64,000 bases of DNA from Bacillota bacterium (GTDB taxonomy: Bacteria; Bacillota; Clostridia; Clostridiales; Clostridiaceae): contig JAJXWJ010000011.1 of assembly GCA_021781655.1 (NCBI GenBank), positions 1 to 64,000 on the forward strand. The letters are read 5' to 3'. Made by a program: the position numbers and the translations under genes. Under the pieces are notes generated by a model. The model was not told where the DNA came from and did not search any database. It saw only the letters and a list, made by a program, of their open reading frames with translations. Of this stretch, positions 35,089-44,027 are shown piece by piece (the stretch's first letter is position 1; each line of letters begins with the position of its first letter).

Positions 35089-35692
35089 TAGCAAAAGTGG
35101 CAATACACCAAGTAAATCTTGCGGCATAGGTCCAGTAGGGTTTCCCATAAAACAACCAAAGTGTCACCATTTTGGCAGTTTCCCTTTAATGTTTTATCTA
35201 ATTTGTTACCAAAATTAGGACTAGACTACCACTAAGTCCGCACTGCAATCCCTAATGTATTTCATTTTGAACAGTCTAGGAGTTTTCCTCAACAGTTAAG
35301 CTTTTCTTTAGCCTCTTTTGCAGCATAGGTTTCAGAAGACTTTTGGTAAAAGTATTTTGGCCTATTAACTTTTACTTTTCTTACCTCTCCCTATCCCACT
35401 CAAGGCAGGCTACACTGCACATAGCTTTTGTACCACAATACAGGTTTAATCCATTGCCGTAAAAAAGGTATCTAATCTTAATCACGCACAATGGTCTCCA
35501 CGAGGGTAGGGTCAGTTGCGCATGCCATTGCGGCTGCCCCATCCCCCTTACTCCCAGCACAAACCCAAAACTGGGCGTTATAGGCAAGCACAAGGAACTT
35601 CATCGATATGCCCTTTAACGGATTTTTAGCCCCGCCCTCAAAAAAAGCTGCTCTGACTAGAAATACTGCACCACTTTTTGCTATTATAACAA
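35089..35692 (-). ncRNA. ole: OLE RNA (ornate, large, extremophilic)
   Basis: A ~600-nt gene-free segment between ispA and oapA, clearly richer in G+C than its surroundings and full of stems on the minus strand. The ends pair: TAGCAAAAAGTGG at 35684-35672 with CCACTTTTGCTA at 35100-35089 (12 bp, one bulged A), closing the whole RNA. Size, closing stem, the ispA-OLE-oapA-dxs order and the OapA neighbour are those described for OLE RNAs. OLE with OapA forms a membrane ribonucleoprotein linked to ethanol, cold and metal-ion stress tolerance in B. halodurans. It has its own promoter. The exact 5' end is inferred from that promoter. Two small ORFs read through it are artefacts. Confidence 0.92.
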
Positions 35693-35698
35693 GAGAAA

Positions 35699-35727
35699 TT
35701 ATATCACAACATAAATAAAAACACAAA
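35699..35727 (-). promoter_or_regulatory. Promoter of the OLE RNA
   Basis: TTGTGT (35727-35722), a 17-nt spacer and a perfect TATAAT (35704-35699) lie just after the ispA stop. The predicted start, about 7 nt later, is a few bases before the closing stem of the RNA. Confidence 0.75.
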
Positions 35728-35757
35728 ATTGTTTGCAATATTAATTTCAAATTCAGT

Positions 35758-36618
35758 TTAACTTTTTCTAACTAAAAGGCTAGTTGTAAGATTTTCTAAC
35801 TGTTCTGTTCTTTTATTTAAGGATTTCAAAAGTTCTAGGCAATCTTCAGTCAATTTCTTGCATTTCTTTTCACATTCTAAAAGTCCAAAGGTTGTTATAA
35901 AATTAGTTTTATTTTTATTTGCATCACTATTTGCTGCTTTTCCCATTTGCTCTTCTATTCCTGTAACATCTAAAATATCATCTTTTATTTGAAAAGCAAG
36001 GCCAAGTTTTTCTCCAAACTCTTCTAATATATAAATATCTTCATCTTGTGCTCCTGCCAAAATAGCTCCTGATATAATAGATGCTTTAATTAAAGCTCCA
36101 GTTTTCATTTTATGCATATAGCTAAGCGTTTCAAAATCTATTGCCTTTCCTTCGCTTAAAATATCAACTACCTGACCACCTATCATACCATCTGCACCAG
36201 CACTGTTAGATATAATTTGGCAAGCCGCCAATTCCTTCTCACCCTTACCTACACAAAACTCAAACATAATATTCATAGCTTCATTTAAAAGTCCATCACC
36301 AGCAAGTACAGCTATTGCTTCTCCAAACACCTTATGATTAGTAGGATAACCTCTTCTTAAGTCATCATCGTCCATACATGGGAGGTCATCATGGATTAAT
36401 GAATACGTATGTATCATCTCAATAGCCATTGCAATTGGAAAAACTTCTTCTATATTATTTTTATAAAGGTTATAGGTCATAATTAAAAGCATTGGTCTTA
36501 CTCTTTTTCCACCTATCTCCAAGCTATAATTCATTGCCTTATAAATTTCTTTATTAACGGTTCCTTTTCCTTGAAAGTATTTCTTTAGTTTTTGTTCGAT
36601 TTGTAATTTTATATCCAT
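35758..36618 (-). CDS. ispA: Farnesyl/geranyl diphosphate synthase (polyprenyl synthetase)
   Basis: A 286-aa all-helical prenyltransferase. The first Asp-rich motif is in IHDDLPCMDDDDLRRG (about 83-98), and the second is QIKDDILD (about 214-221). GGKRVRPML near the N-terminus binds the diphosphate. It builds C15 (or C10) diphosphates from IPP and DMAPP in the cytoplasm for undecaprenol and other lipids. Its ATG overlaps the xseB stop, indicating coupling. The OLE RNA gene follows. Confidence 0.94.
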   Translation of the reverse strand: MDIKLQIEQKLKKYFQGKGTVNKEIYKAMNYSLEIGGKRVRPMLLIMTYNLYKNNIEEVFPIAMAIEMIHTYSLIHDDLPCMDDDDLRRGYPTNHKVFGEAIAVLAGDGLLNEAMNIMFEFCVGKGEKELAACQIISNSAGADGMIGGQVVDILSEGKAIDFETLSYMHKMKTGALIKASIISGAILAGAQDEDIYILEEFGEKLGLAFQIKDDILDVTGIEEQMGKAANSDANKNKTNFITTFGLLECEKKCKKLTEDCLELLKSLNKRTEQLENLTTSLLVRKS

Positions 36619-36842
36619 TACTTTTCCTCATCTTCTAAAAAATCTTTTAGGGTTCCTTCTTCTAAAATCTTAATTTTACCTTCTGCTTCATTAAGATACT
36701 TATAAAGTTTATTGCATAAAGAAACACCGTCTTCATAATTTTTCATAGTTTCATCAAGCGTAAGTTCTTTGTTTTCCATATCTGAAACTATACTGTTTAG
36801 AGCTTTAAGCATAGTTTCATAATTTTCTTTTTTAGCAGCCAT
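36618..36842 (-). CDS. xseB: Exodeoxyribonuclease VII small subunit
   Basis: A 74-aa helical protein with the family pattern YETMLKALNSIVSDMENKELTLDETMKNYEDG. Several XseB subunits bind the coiled coil of XseA to form exonuclease VII, which degrades single-stranded DNA. It is 8 nt after xseA and overlaps ispA by one nucleotide. Confidence 0.94.
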   Translation of the reverse strand: MAAKKENYETMLKALNSIVSDMENKELTLDETMKNYEDGVSLCNKLYKYLNEAEGKIKILEEGTLKDFLEDEEK

Positions 36843-36850
36843 TTTTTTTC

Positions 36851-38047
36851 CTACTTTTCATATTTTATTTTAAACCTTCCACTGCCATCCTTTAAAGTTA
36901 TTTTTACTTCCTCTTTAGCCTTAAGCTTCTCAAGCTTATAAATAACCCCTTCATCACCTTCAATTATTGAATAGCCTTTATTTAAAACATTAAGCGGATT
37001 ATGAGCATTTAAAAGTGAACTTAATCTAACTAAAGTTTCCTTTTCCATTTGTATCTTTCTCAAAGTATAACCCTTTAGTTCTTTTTTTAATCCGTCCAAT
37101 TCGGAATAAGCATTTGCTATATATGCCATTGGACTATTGAGTAAAACGATTTTTTTCAAGTGCATTAAATTGTCTTTTTCACCTTTTATGTAGTTAAAAA
37201 GACCTCTATTTAATTGCTTATTTATATTCTTCAATTTATCCTTTTCCATTACGGTAGAAAAGGACAGAAGCTCTGCACCTGCTGAAGGAGTAGGTGCTCT
37301 AAGGTCGCTTACAAAATCTGATATAGTAAAATCTGTTTCATGACCAACTGCGCTTACTGTAGGTATTTTACTATTAAAAATAGCATAAGCTAAAGCTTCA
37401 TCATTAAAGCTCCATAGTTCCTCAATTGAGCCTCCGCCTCTAGCTATTAAGATAACATCCACATTCTTAGCTTTATTAAAATAATTTATTCCTTCAATAA
37501 CGCTACTTGCAGAGTTAATCCCTTGTACAAGTGCTGGATAAATAACAATATTTATTCCATTGTTTCTTCTTCTCGTTACATTTATAATATCCTTTATTGC
37601 AGCTCCTGTAGGAGACGTAATAACACCTATGTTATTGGGATACTCCGGAATTTGTTTTTTATGCTTTACATCAAAAAGCCCTTCCTTGTTAAGCTTAGCT
37701 TTCATTTTTTCAAATGCAGCACTTAAGGTTCCAATTCCTTCTAATTTCATTTCTTCGCAATAAAGCTGGTACGCACCATCCTTTGGGTAAACCGAAACCT
37801 TACCTTTAATTACTACTTCCATTCCATTTTCCGGTTTAAAGCTAAGTGCTTCTGCTTTCATTTTAAACATGATACAATTTATTTTTCCAAAGTCATCCTT
37901 TAAAGAAAAATACAAATGTCCACTGCTGTGTGCTTTGAAATTTGATATTTCACCTTTTATATTTGCATTACTTAAAATAAAATCGCTATCCATTACTTTT
38001 TTTATATAATTATTAAGTTCAGAAACTGTTATTATTTTAATATACAT
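36851..38047 (-). CDS. xseA: Exodeoxyribonuclease VII large subunit
   Basis: A 398-aa subunit with an N-terminal OB-fold (TVSELNNYIKKVMDSDFIL, then KGEISNFKAHSSGHLYFSLKD) and a catalytic domain with GVITSPTGAAIKDI, RGGGSIEELWSFND and AVGHETDFTISDFVSD. A coiled-coil arm (about 285-345) binds XseB. The ATG lies very close to AAAGGA and overlaps the folD stop by 11 nt, but the N-terminus matches the family exactly. Confidence 0.95.
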   Translation of the reverse strand: MYIKIITVSELNNYIKKVMDSDFILSNANIKGEISNFKAHSSGHLYFSLKDDFGKINCIMFKMKAEALSFKPENGMEVVIKGKVSVYPKDGAYQLYCEEMKLEGIGTLSAAFEKMKAKLNKEGLFDVKHKKQIPEYPNNIGVITSPTGAAIKDIINVTRRRNNGINIVIYPALVQGINSASSVIEGINYFNKAKNVDVILIARGGGSIEELWSFNDEALAYAIFNSKIPTVSAVGHETDFTISDFVSDLRAPTPSAGAELLSFSTVMEKDKLKNINKQLNRGLFNYIKGEKDNLMHLKKIVLLNSPMAYIANAYSELDGLKKELKGYTLRKIQMEKETLVRLSSLLNAHNPLNVLNKGYSIIEGDEGVIYKLEKLKAKEEVKITLKDGSGRFKIKYEK

Positions 38048-38885
38048 TTCCTTTTAACGCCTCACAAGTATTTTTTAACAGCATAGTTGTTGTCATTGCC
38101 CCAACTCCTCCTGGTACTGGAGTTACAAAAGAAGCTTTTTCAATAACCTCCTCAAAGATTACATCACCTTTAAGCTTTCCCTCTACCATTGTAGTTCCAA
38201 CATCTATAACTATTGCACCTTCTTTAACAAACTCTTTATTTACAAAATTTGGTCTTCCAATAGCTGAAATTAAAATATCTGCTTCTGAGCAAACTTTTTT
38301 TAAATCTTTAGTTTTTGAATGACAAATTGTGACCGTAGCATTTTCATTTAACAAAAGCTGGGCTACTGGTTTCCCAACTATATTGCTTCTACCTATAACA
38401 ACTGCCCTTTTGCCAGCAATATCTAACCCCGTGCTTTTTATAAGTTCAATTATTCCTTTTGGTGTACAAGGAACATATGACTTTTCACCACTAAAAAAAC
38501 GTCCAATATTAGTATGTGTCAAGCCATCGACATCTTTTTTATAATCAATTTTTGAAATGATTTTTCCTTCATTGAACTTTTGGGGCAATGGTATTTGAAG
38601 CATTATTCCATTAACTTCTTTATCTAAATTTAATTTTTCAATCAAATCAATTACACTATCTTCAGAAGCATCTTCCTTAATAATATGCACATCACATTCA
38701 ACACCTAGACTATTAGCTAGTTTTTGGGTGTTTTTTACATAATATAAAGAACCACCATCATTTCCAATGAAAATTACAGAAAGCTTAGGACTACTTTTTC
38801 CTTCTTCTTTTTGAGCCAAAACAAAAGCTTTTATTTCTTCTCTAAATTTCTCCGCTATTAATTTACCATCTATTTTAGTACCCAT
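38037..38885 (-). CDS. folD: Methylenetetrahydrofolate dehydrogenase/cyclohydrolase FolD
   Basis: A 282-aa bifunctional enzyme of one-carbon metabolism that converts 5,10-methylene-THF to 10-formyl-THF. Visible landmarks are the catalytic Lys in YVKNTQKLA, the substrate motif QIPLPQKFNE, the Rossmann segment VVIGRSNIVGKPVAQLLL and the C-terminal TPVPGGVGAMTTTMLL. It supplies the 10-formyl-THF used by the AICAR transformylase at 5.9 kb. AAGGGG precedes the ATG. Confidence 0.96.
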   Translation of the reverse strand: MGTKIDGKLIAEKFREEIKAFVLAQKEEGKSSPKLSVIFIGNDGGSLYYVKNTQKLANSLGVECDVHIIKEDASEDSVIDLIEKLNLDKEVNGIMLQIPLPQKFNEGKIISKIDYKKDVDGLTHTNIGRFFSGEKSYVPCTPKGIIELIKSTGLDIAGKRAVVIGRSNIVGKPVAQLLLNENATVTICHSKTKDLKKVCSEADILISAIGRPNFVNKEFVKEGAIVIDVGTTMVEGKLKGDVIFEEVIEKASFVTPVPGGVGAMTTTMLLKNTCEALKGNVY

Positions 38886-38902
38886 TTAAAGACCCCTTTT
38901 AT

Positions 38903-39316
38903 TTACTGACTTTGTTCTTTTTTTCGAATTATATTTCCTAATACACCATTTATAAATGAAGGTGCTTTTTCATCTGAATATTTTTTAGATAATTCTATAG
39001 CTTCGTTTATGGAAACTTTATCTGGAATATCTTCGTCAAAGTACATTTCATATATTGCTATTTTTATAATAGCAATATTTATCTTTGAAATTCTGTTATA
39101 TTTCCAGTTTGTTAAATTTTTCTCAATAGTTTCCTTCAAGAATTCCTCCTTTAAAAAAGTTCCTTCTACAGTTCTTTTTATATAATCAAAATCAAGATCA
39201 TCTTCAACCACGTTATTTTCTTTATAATCTTCTATCGCTTCTTCTATAGATTTGCTGTTAACTGACATTTCAAATAGCAGCTTCATAGCAAGTTCTCTAC
39301 TTTTTCTTCTATTCAC
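38903..39316 (-). CDS. nusB: Transcription antitermination factor NusB
   Basis: A 137-aa all-helical protein with the NusB N-terminus RRKSRELAMKLLFEM and the C-terminal VSINEAIELSKKYSDEKAPSFINGVLG signature. It binds BoxA RNA with NusE (S10) to promote antitermination of rRNA operons. A GTG start follows GGAGGTAATAAA. It begins the nusB-folD-xseAB-ispA run, downstream of the asp23 terminator. Confidence 0.95.
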   Translation of the reverse strand: MNRRKSRELAMKLLFEMSVNSKSIEEAIEDYKENNVVEDDLDFDYIKRTVEGTFLKEEFLKETIEKNLTNWKYNRISKINIAIIKIAIYEMYFDEDIPDKVSINEAIELSKKYSDEKAPSFINGVLGNIIRKKEQSQ

Positions 39317-39397
39317 TTTATTACCTCCAAAAAATATCGATATGTACTGAATAATATTACTATAAAATCGTATAAACTTCTATAGCTTTTGAAAAAA

Positions 39398-39430
39398 AAT
39401 AAACACCCCCACACAAAGAGGGTGTTTATT
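39398..39430 (-). terminator. Terminator of the asp23 gene (end of the spoIIIA side)
   Basis: An 11-bp perfect stem (AATAAACACCC and complement, 11-nt loop) is followed on the minus strand by TTTTTTT. It begins immediately after the asp23 stop and separates spoIIIA/asp23 from nusB. Confidence 0.88.
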
Positions 39431-39431
39431 T

Positions 39432-39818
39432 TTATTCTTCTTCTGAAATTGTATCTTCTTTAACTAATGAAATATTTTGTACATAGATATTTACAGCAGA
39501 AACCTTAAGACCTGTCATAGACTCTACTGCTTTTATTACATTTTCCTGAATAAGTAAAGAAAGTTCCGGTATTTTTACACCATACTCAACAACAATAAAC
39601 AAATCTATTGATGCATTATCTTCGCCTACATTAACCTTTACGCCTTTAGATAGATTTTTCTTTCCACTTAGTATTTGAGAAATTCCATTAACAATTCCAG
39701 CACTCATGCCAACTACGCCCTTAATTTCCGATGCAGCAATACCTGCAATCACCTCTACTACCTCGTCAGAAATTTTAACAATACCTCTATCCATTTCTTC
39801 TTTGATTTGTTCATCCAT
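39432..39818 (-). CDS. Asp23/Gls24 family envelope stress protein (YqhY-like)
   Basis: A 128-aa protein with the Asp23 pattern: VKISDEVVEVIAGIAASEIKGVVGMSAG, then KGVKVNVGEDNASIDLFIVVEYG and a C-terminal amphipathic region. Asp23/YqhY proteins bind at the membrane and are tied to envelope homeostasis and lipid synthesis. Its position between spoIIIAH and nusB is the normal location of yqhY. It has an AGGAGG site and a terminator right after the stop. Confidence 0.9.
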   Translation of the reverse strand: MDEQIKEEMDRGIVKISDEVVEVIAGIAASEIKGVVGMSAGIVNGISQILSGKKNLSKGVKVNVGEDNASIDLFIVVEYGVKIPELSLLIQENVIKAVESMTGLKVSAVNIYVQNISLVKEDTISEEE

Positions 39819-39902
39819 TTTATAGACCTCCTTGCACCCTTAGCTTTAATAGCAATTTAATCATATGTACATTATAACAAATCAAAACTGATTTTACAAA
39901 TA

Positions 39903-40463
39903 TTAATCATTAACTGGCGGACCAATTTCAATATTTCTTAATTTAGTTACACTTATAACTACATCTTTAATTTCTCTAAGTTGCTTGTCTGTTAATTTAT
40001 CCGTATTACATTTTACTACTACAGTAACTTTATCATTTTCGATTGTACACAAAGCATCCTTATACCCTTTACCCTTTAACAAGTTTTCTACCTTTGTATC
40101 ATTGGTACTATCAGTTGTTATAGCAATTGATTCCTGTGTAGCCGTGGTCCTATCTTGAGCCGTTGTATTTTTGTCATCAATAATACTTTTTAATTCTTGT
40201 AAGGTTTTTTGATCCGTTTGAATTCTGCTTAATCTAGAATCTGCAAAATAGTTTGACTTAGAAATTGTATCAGTGGAGTTAGAAGTTTTATTACTAGCTG
40301 TATTATTTACTGTACTATTTCCACTATCTAATCCGGAAGTATCGTTAGTATTGAAATTACTGTCATTAACATAAAGAGGACTATTAACTTTTGCAGCCAA
40401 TACACCTGCACAAACAATAAGTACGAGCAGCGTTACAATTATTACTGCCTGATTTTTATTCAT
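39903..40463 (-). CDS. spoIIIAH: Stage III sporulation protein AH
   Basis: A 186-aa protein with one N-terminal transmembrane segment (about 5-25), a Ser/Thr/Asn-rich linker and a C-terminal YscJ/FliF-like domain (about 90-186, KVTVVVKCNTDKLTDKQL). In the mother-cell membrane it binds SpoIIQ across the intermembrane space, forming the channel that keeps the engulfed forespore active. It is the last gene of the spoIIIA operon. Confidence 0.92.
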   Translation of the reverse strand: MNKNQAVIIVTLLVLIVCAGVLAAKVNSPLYVNDSNFNTNDTSGLDSGNSTVNNTASNKTSNSTDTISKSNYFADSRLSRIQTDQKTLQELKSIIDDKNTTAQDRTTATQESIAITTDSTNDTKVENLLKGKGYKDALCTIENDKVTVVVKCNTDKLTDKQLREIKDVVISVTKLRNIEIGPPVND

Positions 40464-40511
40464 TTTATTACCTCCATATTCCTTTATAACAAATTTATAT
40501 GCTTTGATAAC

Positions 40512-41144
40512 TTATTTTATGTTGCTATCTTTCATAGGTAAAACATTGACTTTATCTACTGATATATCGAAAAGCTCCGAAACAGCAATTGTAATATTAA
40601 GTTTTAAGTTTGAATCCTCTGCTCCTTGTGCCATAATAACAACGCCAGTAATTTTAGGATTATATTTTTTCACGATATACGGTTTTGTAGTACCATTATC
40701 GTTAGTTACAACTACAGTATTTCCAGAGCTATTTTGAACTGTTGTCCTTTTTCCACCAGAATTGTCCACCTCATTTGTAATAGAGGTGGTAGAAGTTTCA
40801 TTATAAGCTGGTACCTCTTCTACACTATTATCATAGCTTATCATTACTTTAACCTTTCCTACCCCATCCATATTTTCAAGCAGTGAAGTCAATTTATCTT
40901 CCTGATCGCTTTCATATTTTAATTCATTGCTATCTTTCGTATTTGTGCTGTTATTTTCTGTTTTATTCGAAACTGGATTGTTTGTGTTGTTTCCTATTGT
41001 AGGAATAATATCATTTGTTCCTTTAAAGAAGCTTGTAGCTATTAAGAGCATAACTCCAATTAGACAAACCACGATAATATTAGTTACTTTATTATTTTTT
41101 TCATCATTTTTTAGCTGTTCTAAAAGCTTTTTTAAATCAAACAT
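40512..41144 (-). CDS. spoIIIAG: Stage III sporulation protein AG
   Basis: About 210 aa with a transmembrane segment at about 20-45, a disordered Asn/Thr-rich linker and a C-terminal ring-forming domain (VKVMISYDNSVEEVPAY, KITGVVIMAQGAEDSN). SpoIIIAG oligomerises into a large ring in the feeding channel. GAGGTG lies 6 nt before the ATG chosen; the frame opens three codons earlier at a GTG. It is in the spoIIIA operon. Confidence 0.92.
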   Translation of the reverse strand: MFDLKKLLEQLKNDEKNNKVTNIIVVCLIGVMLLIATSFFKGTNDIIPTIGNNTNNPVSNKTENNSTNTKDSNELKYESDQEDKLTSLLENMDGVGKVKVMISYDNSVEEVPAYNETSTTSITNEVDNSGGKRTTVQNSSGNTVVVTNDNGTTKPYIVKKYNPKITGVVIMAQGAEDSNLKLNITIAVSELFDISVDKVNVLPMKDSNIK

Positions 41145-41155
41145 ATATAACACCT

Positions 41156-41737
41156 CTAATTTAGTTTGTAAACCCTTATATTTTCCTTTGAAATTTTAAG
41201 TTCATTATTTAAATAATTTTTAATTTGAATACTTAAGGCATCATTTAAATCATTATTGCTATTTTCCTTTGAACTACTATTAATTTGTACCTTTTCAATT
41301 TTAGTATAGTTTTGAATGCCTACCTCTAATTTTGAAACCGTTAAAGCTTTAGTGTTGTCATCATAATTAATTGAAGCAGTAACTTTGAAGTCATTTCCTT
41401 TAAACTGCTTTTTAAGAATATCATTGCAGGAATTTTCCATATTGGATTTAAAATTAATTATCGTGTTTTCTTTATCCGATTGCTTATACTTTTCAAGGTC
41501 TTTATTAAAATCGTTATTATTAATATATTTAGTTGCATTATCAATATAACTTGTAATATCTTTATTTGAATTTATTATTTTAATTATTGGATTCAAAATA
41601 ACAGAAATTAATATAAGACCTAACACAAACTGAACATATTTTTTATATTTATAGGAAGGTATAATTAGCTCCACTGCTGTAATAAAAATCACAGCAGCAC
41701 AAATTGTAATTGCCCAGCTTTTTATCCATTCAACCAT
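41156..41737 (-). CDS. spoIIIAF: Stage III sporulation protein AF
   Basis: A 193-aa membrane protein with two N-terminal transmembrane segments (about 6-28 and 35-52) and a soluble C-terminal ring-building-motif-like domain (FKVTASINYDDNTKALTV). It belongs to the mother-cell side of the SpoIIIA-SpoIIQ channel. AAAGGAAG precedes the ATG. Confidence 0.9.
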   Translation of the reverse strand: MVEWIKSWAITICAAVIFITAVELIIPSYKYKKYVQFVLGLILISVILNPIIKIINSNKDITSYIDNATKYINNNDFNKDLEKYKQSDKENTIINFKSNMENSCNDILKKQFKGNDFKVTASINYDDNTKALTVSKLEVGIQNYTKIEKVQINSSSKENSNNDLNDALSIQIKNYLNNELKISKENIRVYKLN

Positions 41738-41759
41738 ATTATCTTCCTTTCAACGAAAA

Positions 41760-42899
41760 TTAATTAACAGCAGTAGTAGACGCAATAATAGATATTATTA
41801 TAAAAAACATTACTGACAAGGAAATCAAACAAGAGCCTAAAATAATCAAAGTATCTCCTGCTGCAGTAACACAATTAACTATTCTTTTATCACTTATTGG
41901 TTGTACCAAGGCTGCTGTAATTTTATGCATAAAGCCTAAGAGCATAACTTTGATTATCGGAAAAATTACTATAGCAATTAAAAATATTAAGCCGAGAGTG
42001 CTTACAGCATTTTTTAACAAAACCGAATAGCCTACCACTGTTGAAATTGCATCAGAAAGACTTTTACCTACAATGGGAATAAAGGAATCCACAGCAAACT
42101 TTGCAGTTTTTGCAGTAACTTCGTCTAATGCCTTAGTGCTTACACCTCTTATAGTAACAATAGCAATAAATACAGTCATAGTAATTCCTTGAATCCACAT
42201 TACAAGTTGGAATATTAGTTTAGCAAGCTTGTCTATCTTATATTCCTCCGAAATATTATTGACTAGCTGCAAAATAAAATTCACTAAAATAAGAGGTATT
42301 ATTACATTAATATATAACACTGCAGCTATATTTATTGCAGAAATTATTATAGGGTCTAAAGCGGCAGATTCAATTAACCTTCCTCCACTTGCCATAAGAA
42401 TTAATAAAACAGGCATAAGAGCACCCATAAAATTTATTGTACCTTGAATGGTATTTTTCACTTCACTTACACCTATATAAAAACTTTTGCTAACTAATAT
42501 TATTATTACTGCATAGCAGGCAAAATATGCTATATTAGATAAATTATCTTTACTAAAGGCCCTCTGTAAGTTTGTTAAAAGTGCACAAATTACACTTATT
42601 ATAATTATTGAAACTAAAATTTTAATACATGCTTGCACTTCTGAAAAAGCGTAACTTACGATAGCTTTGGATATAGTGGAAAACGATATGTTGCCACCGC
42701 CAGTTTTGATACATTCTTTTATATAATCTTTTATATCAATGTCTTTTGTTATTTCATATTTGTCCTTAATGGTTGTCATATAATCATATAAGCTTTCTGC
42801 TTCTGTATAATTGACATTATTGCTGCCAGAATCAGCCATAACTAATTCCGGACTAAAAACCACAAATACCATAACCATAATCAATATTAATTTTTTCAT
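41760..42899 (-). CDS. spoIIIAE: Stage III sporulation protein AE
   Basis: A 379-aa polytopic membrane protein with a signal peptide (about 1-22, VMADSG) and about seven further transmembrane segments. Family features include the conserved FMGALMPVLLILMASGG-type stretch and VDSFIPIVGKSLSDA. In the SpoIIIA system it is proposed to form part of the export conduit in the mother-cell membrane. It sits between AD and AF as in all spoIIIA operons. Confidence 0.93.
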   Translation of the reverse strand: MKKLILIMVMVFVVFSPELVMADSGSNNVNYTEAESLYDYMTTIKDKYEITKDIDIKDYIKECIKTGGGNISFSTISKAIVSYAFSEVQACIKILVSIIIISVICALLTNLQRAFSKDNLSNIAYFACYAVIIILVSKSFYIGVSEVKNTIQGTINFMGALMPVLLILMASGGRLIESAALDPIIISAINIAAVLYINVIIPLILVNFILQLVNNISEEYKIDKLAKLIFQLVMWIQGITMTVFIAIVTIRGVSTKALDEVTAKTAKFAVDSFIPIVGKSLSDAISTVVGYSVLLKNAVSTLGLIFLIAIVIFPIIKVMLLGFMHKITAALVQPISDKRIVNCVTAAGDTLIILGSCLISLSVMFFIIISIIASTTAVN

Positions 42900-42901
42900 A
42901 T

Positions 42902-43291
42902 TTACCCCTGAACTATTTTAAGAATAGAATCCAGTACCCCTAAAAGTATTGGAATAGCCAACACTAAAATTAATATTTTTCCTGCAAATTCAACCTTTGA
43001 TGCCAAATTGCTCTCACCAGCATCTATGCATACTTCGCTACAAAAGGATGCCAAATATGCAATACCTAAAATTTTTAGCACAGTGCTTAAATATATGAAA
43101 TCAATATTTGCTTTTAATGCAAGCTGCTGTAAAAGTTCAATTACTACCGTTATCTTACTTATCATAAATAAAAAAATTAAAATTCCAGCAATTATAGAAA
43201 CTTGTACAGCCAACTCCTCTTTTTTTCCCCTAAGAATTAACAGTATAAATAGAGTTATAAAAGCAAAAGAAACGATTTTAACTATATCCAT
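42902..43291 (-). CDS. spoIIIAD: Stage III sporulation protein AD
   Basis: A 129-aa membrane protein with about four hydrophobic segments and the family motif IDFIYLSTVLKILGIAYLASFCSEVCIDAGESNLASKVE in two pieces. It may be a core membrane component of the SpoIIIA complex, related to FliQ-like proteins. AGGTGAG precedes the ATG, and the stop lies 2 nt from the AE start. Confidence 0.92.
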   Translation of the reverse strand: MDIVKIVSFAFITLFILLILRGKKEELAVQVSIIAGILIFLFMISKITVVIELLQQLALKANIDFIYLSTVLKILGIAYLASFCSEVCIDAGESNLASKVEFAGKILILVLAIPILLGVLDSILKIVQG

Positions 43292-43299
43292 ATTCTCAC

Positions 43300-43497
43300 C
43301 TACAATTGAAACATAGTTCTTACCGAATCAAAGAGCTTACTAATAAGGGTAATCACCATCATTAAAACAATTACGATTCCAGCTAAATTTACCATGACAG
43401 CAAAATCATCCTTACCACTCGACTTTAGTATTTTATCTATTATTATTATTAGTATTCCAATTGCTGCTATTTTGAATATCAAACTTACATCCAGCAA
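43300..43497 (-). CDS. spoIIIAC: Stage III sporulation protein AC
   Basis: A 65-aa protein with two transmembrane segments and the highly conserved ILIIIIDKILKSSGKDDFA loop. Part of the SpoIIIA-SpoIIQ channel. The TTG start is supported by AGGAGGTG at the right distance. It is followed after 8 nt by AD. Confidence 0.92.
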   Translation of the reverse strand: MLDVSLIFKIAAIGILIIIIDKILKSSGKDDFAVMVNLAGIVIVLMMVITLISKLFDSVRTMFQL

Positions 43498-43508
43498 AAA
43501 AACACCTC

Positions 43509-44027
43509 CTAAATCAGTAAAATAACTATCATTGCTCCAAAAGAAAAACCAAGGTATCTATACATTTTTACATTTTTTTTCATTGCTACTTCCGCTTCAT
43601 CTATTCTCTTTTTTAAATTAATTAAGGTTAAAGAGAACATTTTAACTTGTCCATTTATATCTGATTCTCCTAAAGATCTTGTAAAATCTAAAACTTCTGT
43701 TATATCTTCATCTTTCAAGTTAATTTTGTCTTTCATATGTTTGAATACATAAAAAAAAGCATCATAAATACTATCATAATTGTTGCTCATAAGTTCTTCT
43801 GATACCTTTAATAGAATTTCACTGATAGGCTTAATTCCTTTTTTAGATATTATTTTTAAAGCTTCAGGGATTGGTGTGTGGGTATATAATATTTCATTTT
43901 GAAGCTGGTATATGGTTCTTTCTAATTCCCTGAGCTCCTTTACTCTTTTTTTTAAGTTTTCCGAAAGAATAAAACCTAATATAGTAGTGCCACTTATAAT
44001 CAATAAAGAGCCAATAATTTTTATCAT
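43509..44027 (-). CDS. spoIIIAB: Stage III sporulation protein AB
   Basis: A 172-aa protein resembling a type II secretion GspF half. It has an N-terminal transmembrane helix, the RELRELERTIYQLQNEILYTHTPIPEAL signature in two parts, a helical cytoplasmic domain and a C-terminal membrane segment. It probably anchors or couples the SpoIIIAA ATPase. The start overlaps the end of AA by 4 nt. Confidence 0.92.
   Translation of the reverse strand: MIKIIGSLLIISGTTILGFILSENLKKRVKELRELERTIYQLQNEILYTHTPIPEALKIISKKGIKPISEILLKVSEELMSNNYDSIYDAFFYVFKHMKDKINLKDEDITEVLDFTRSLGESDINGQVKMFSLTLINLKKRIDEAEVAMKKNVKMYRYLGFSFGAMIVILLI

Noticed and set aside
35071-35148. 26-codon N-terminal extension of the OapA frame
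   Set aside because: GGAGG and a TTG at 35070 mark the start, and the extension would run through the closing stem of the OLE RNA.
35478-35750. 90-codon and 71-codon reading frames on the minus strand over the ispA-oapA gap
   Set aside because: They lie within the OLE RNA, lack ribosome binding sites and family similarity, and overlap each other; the G+C-rich structured sequence explains the open frames.
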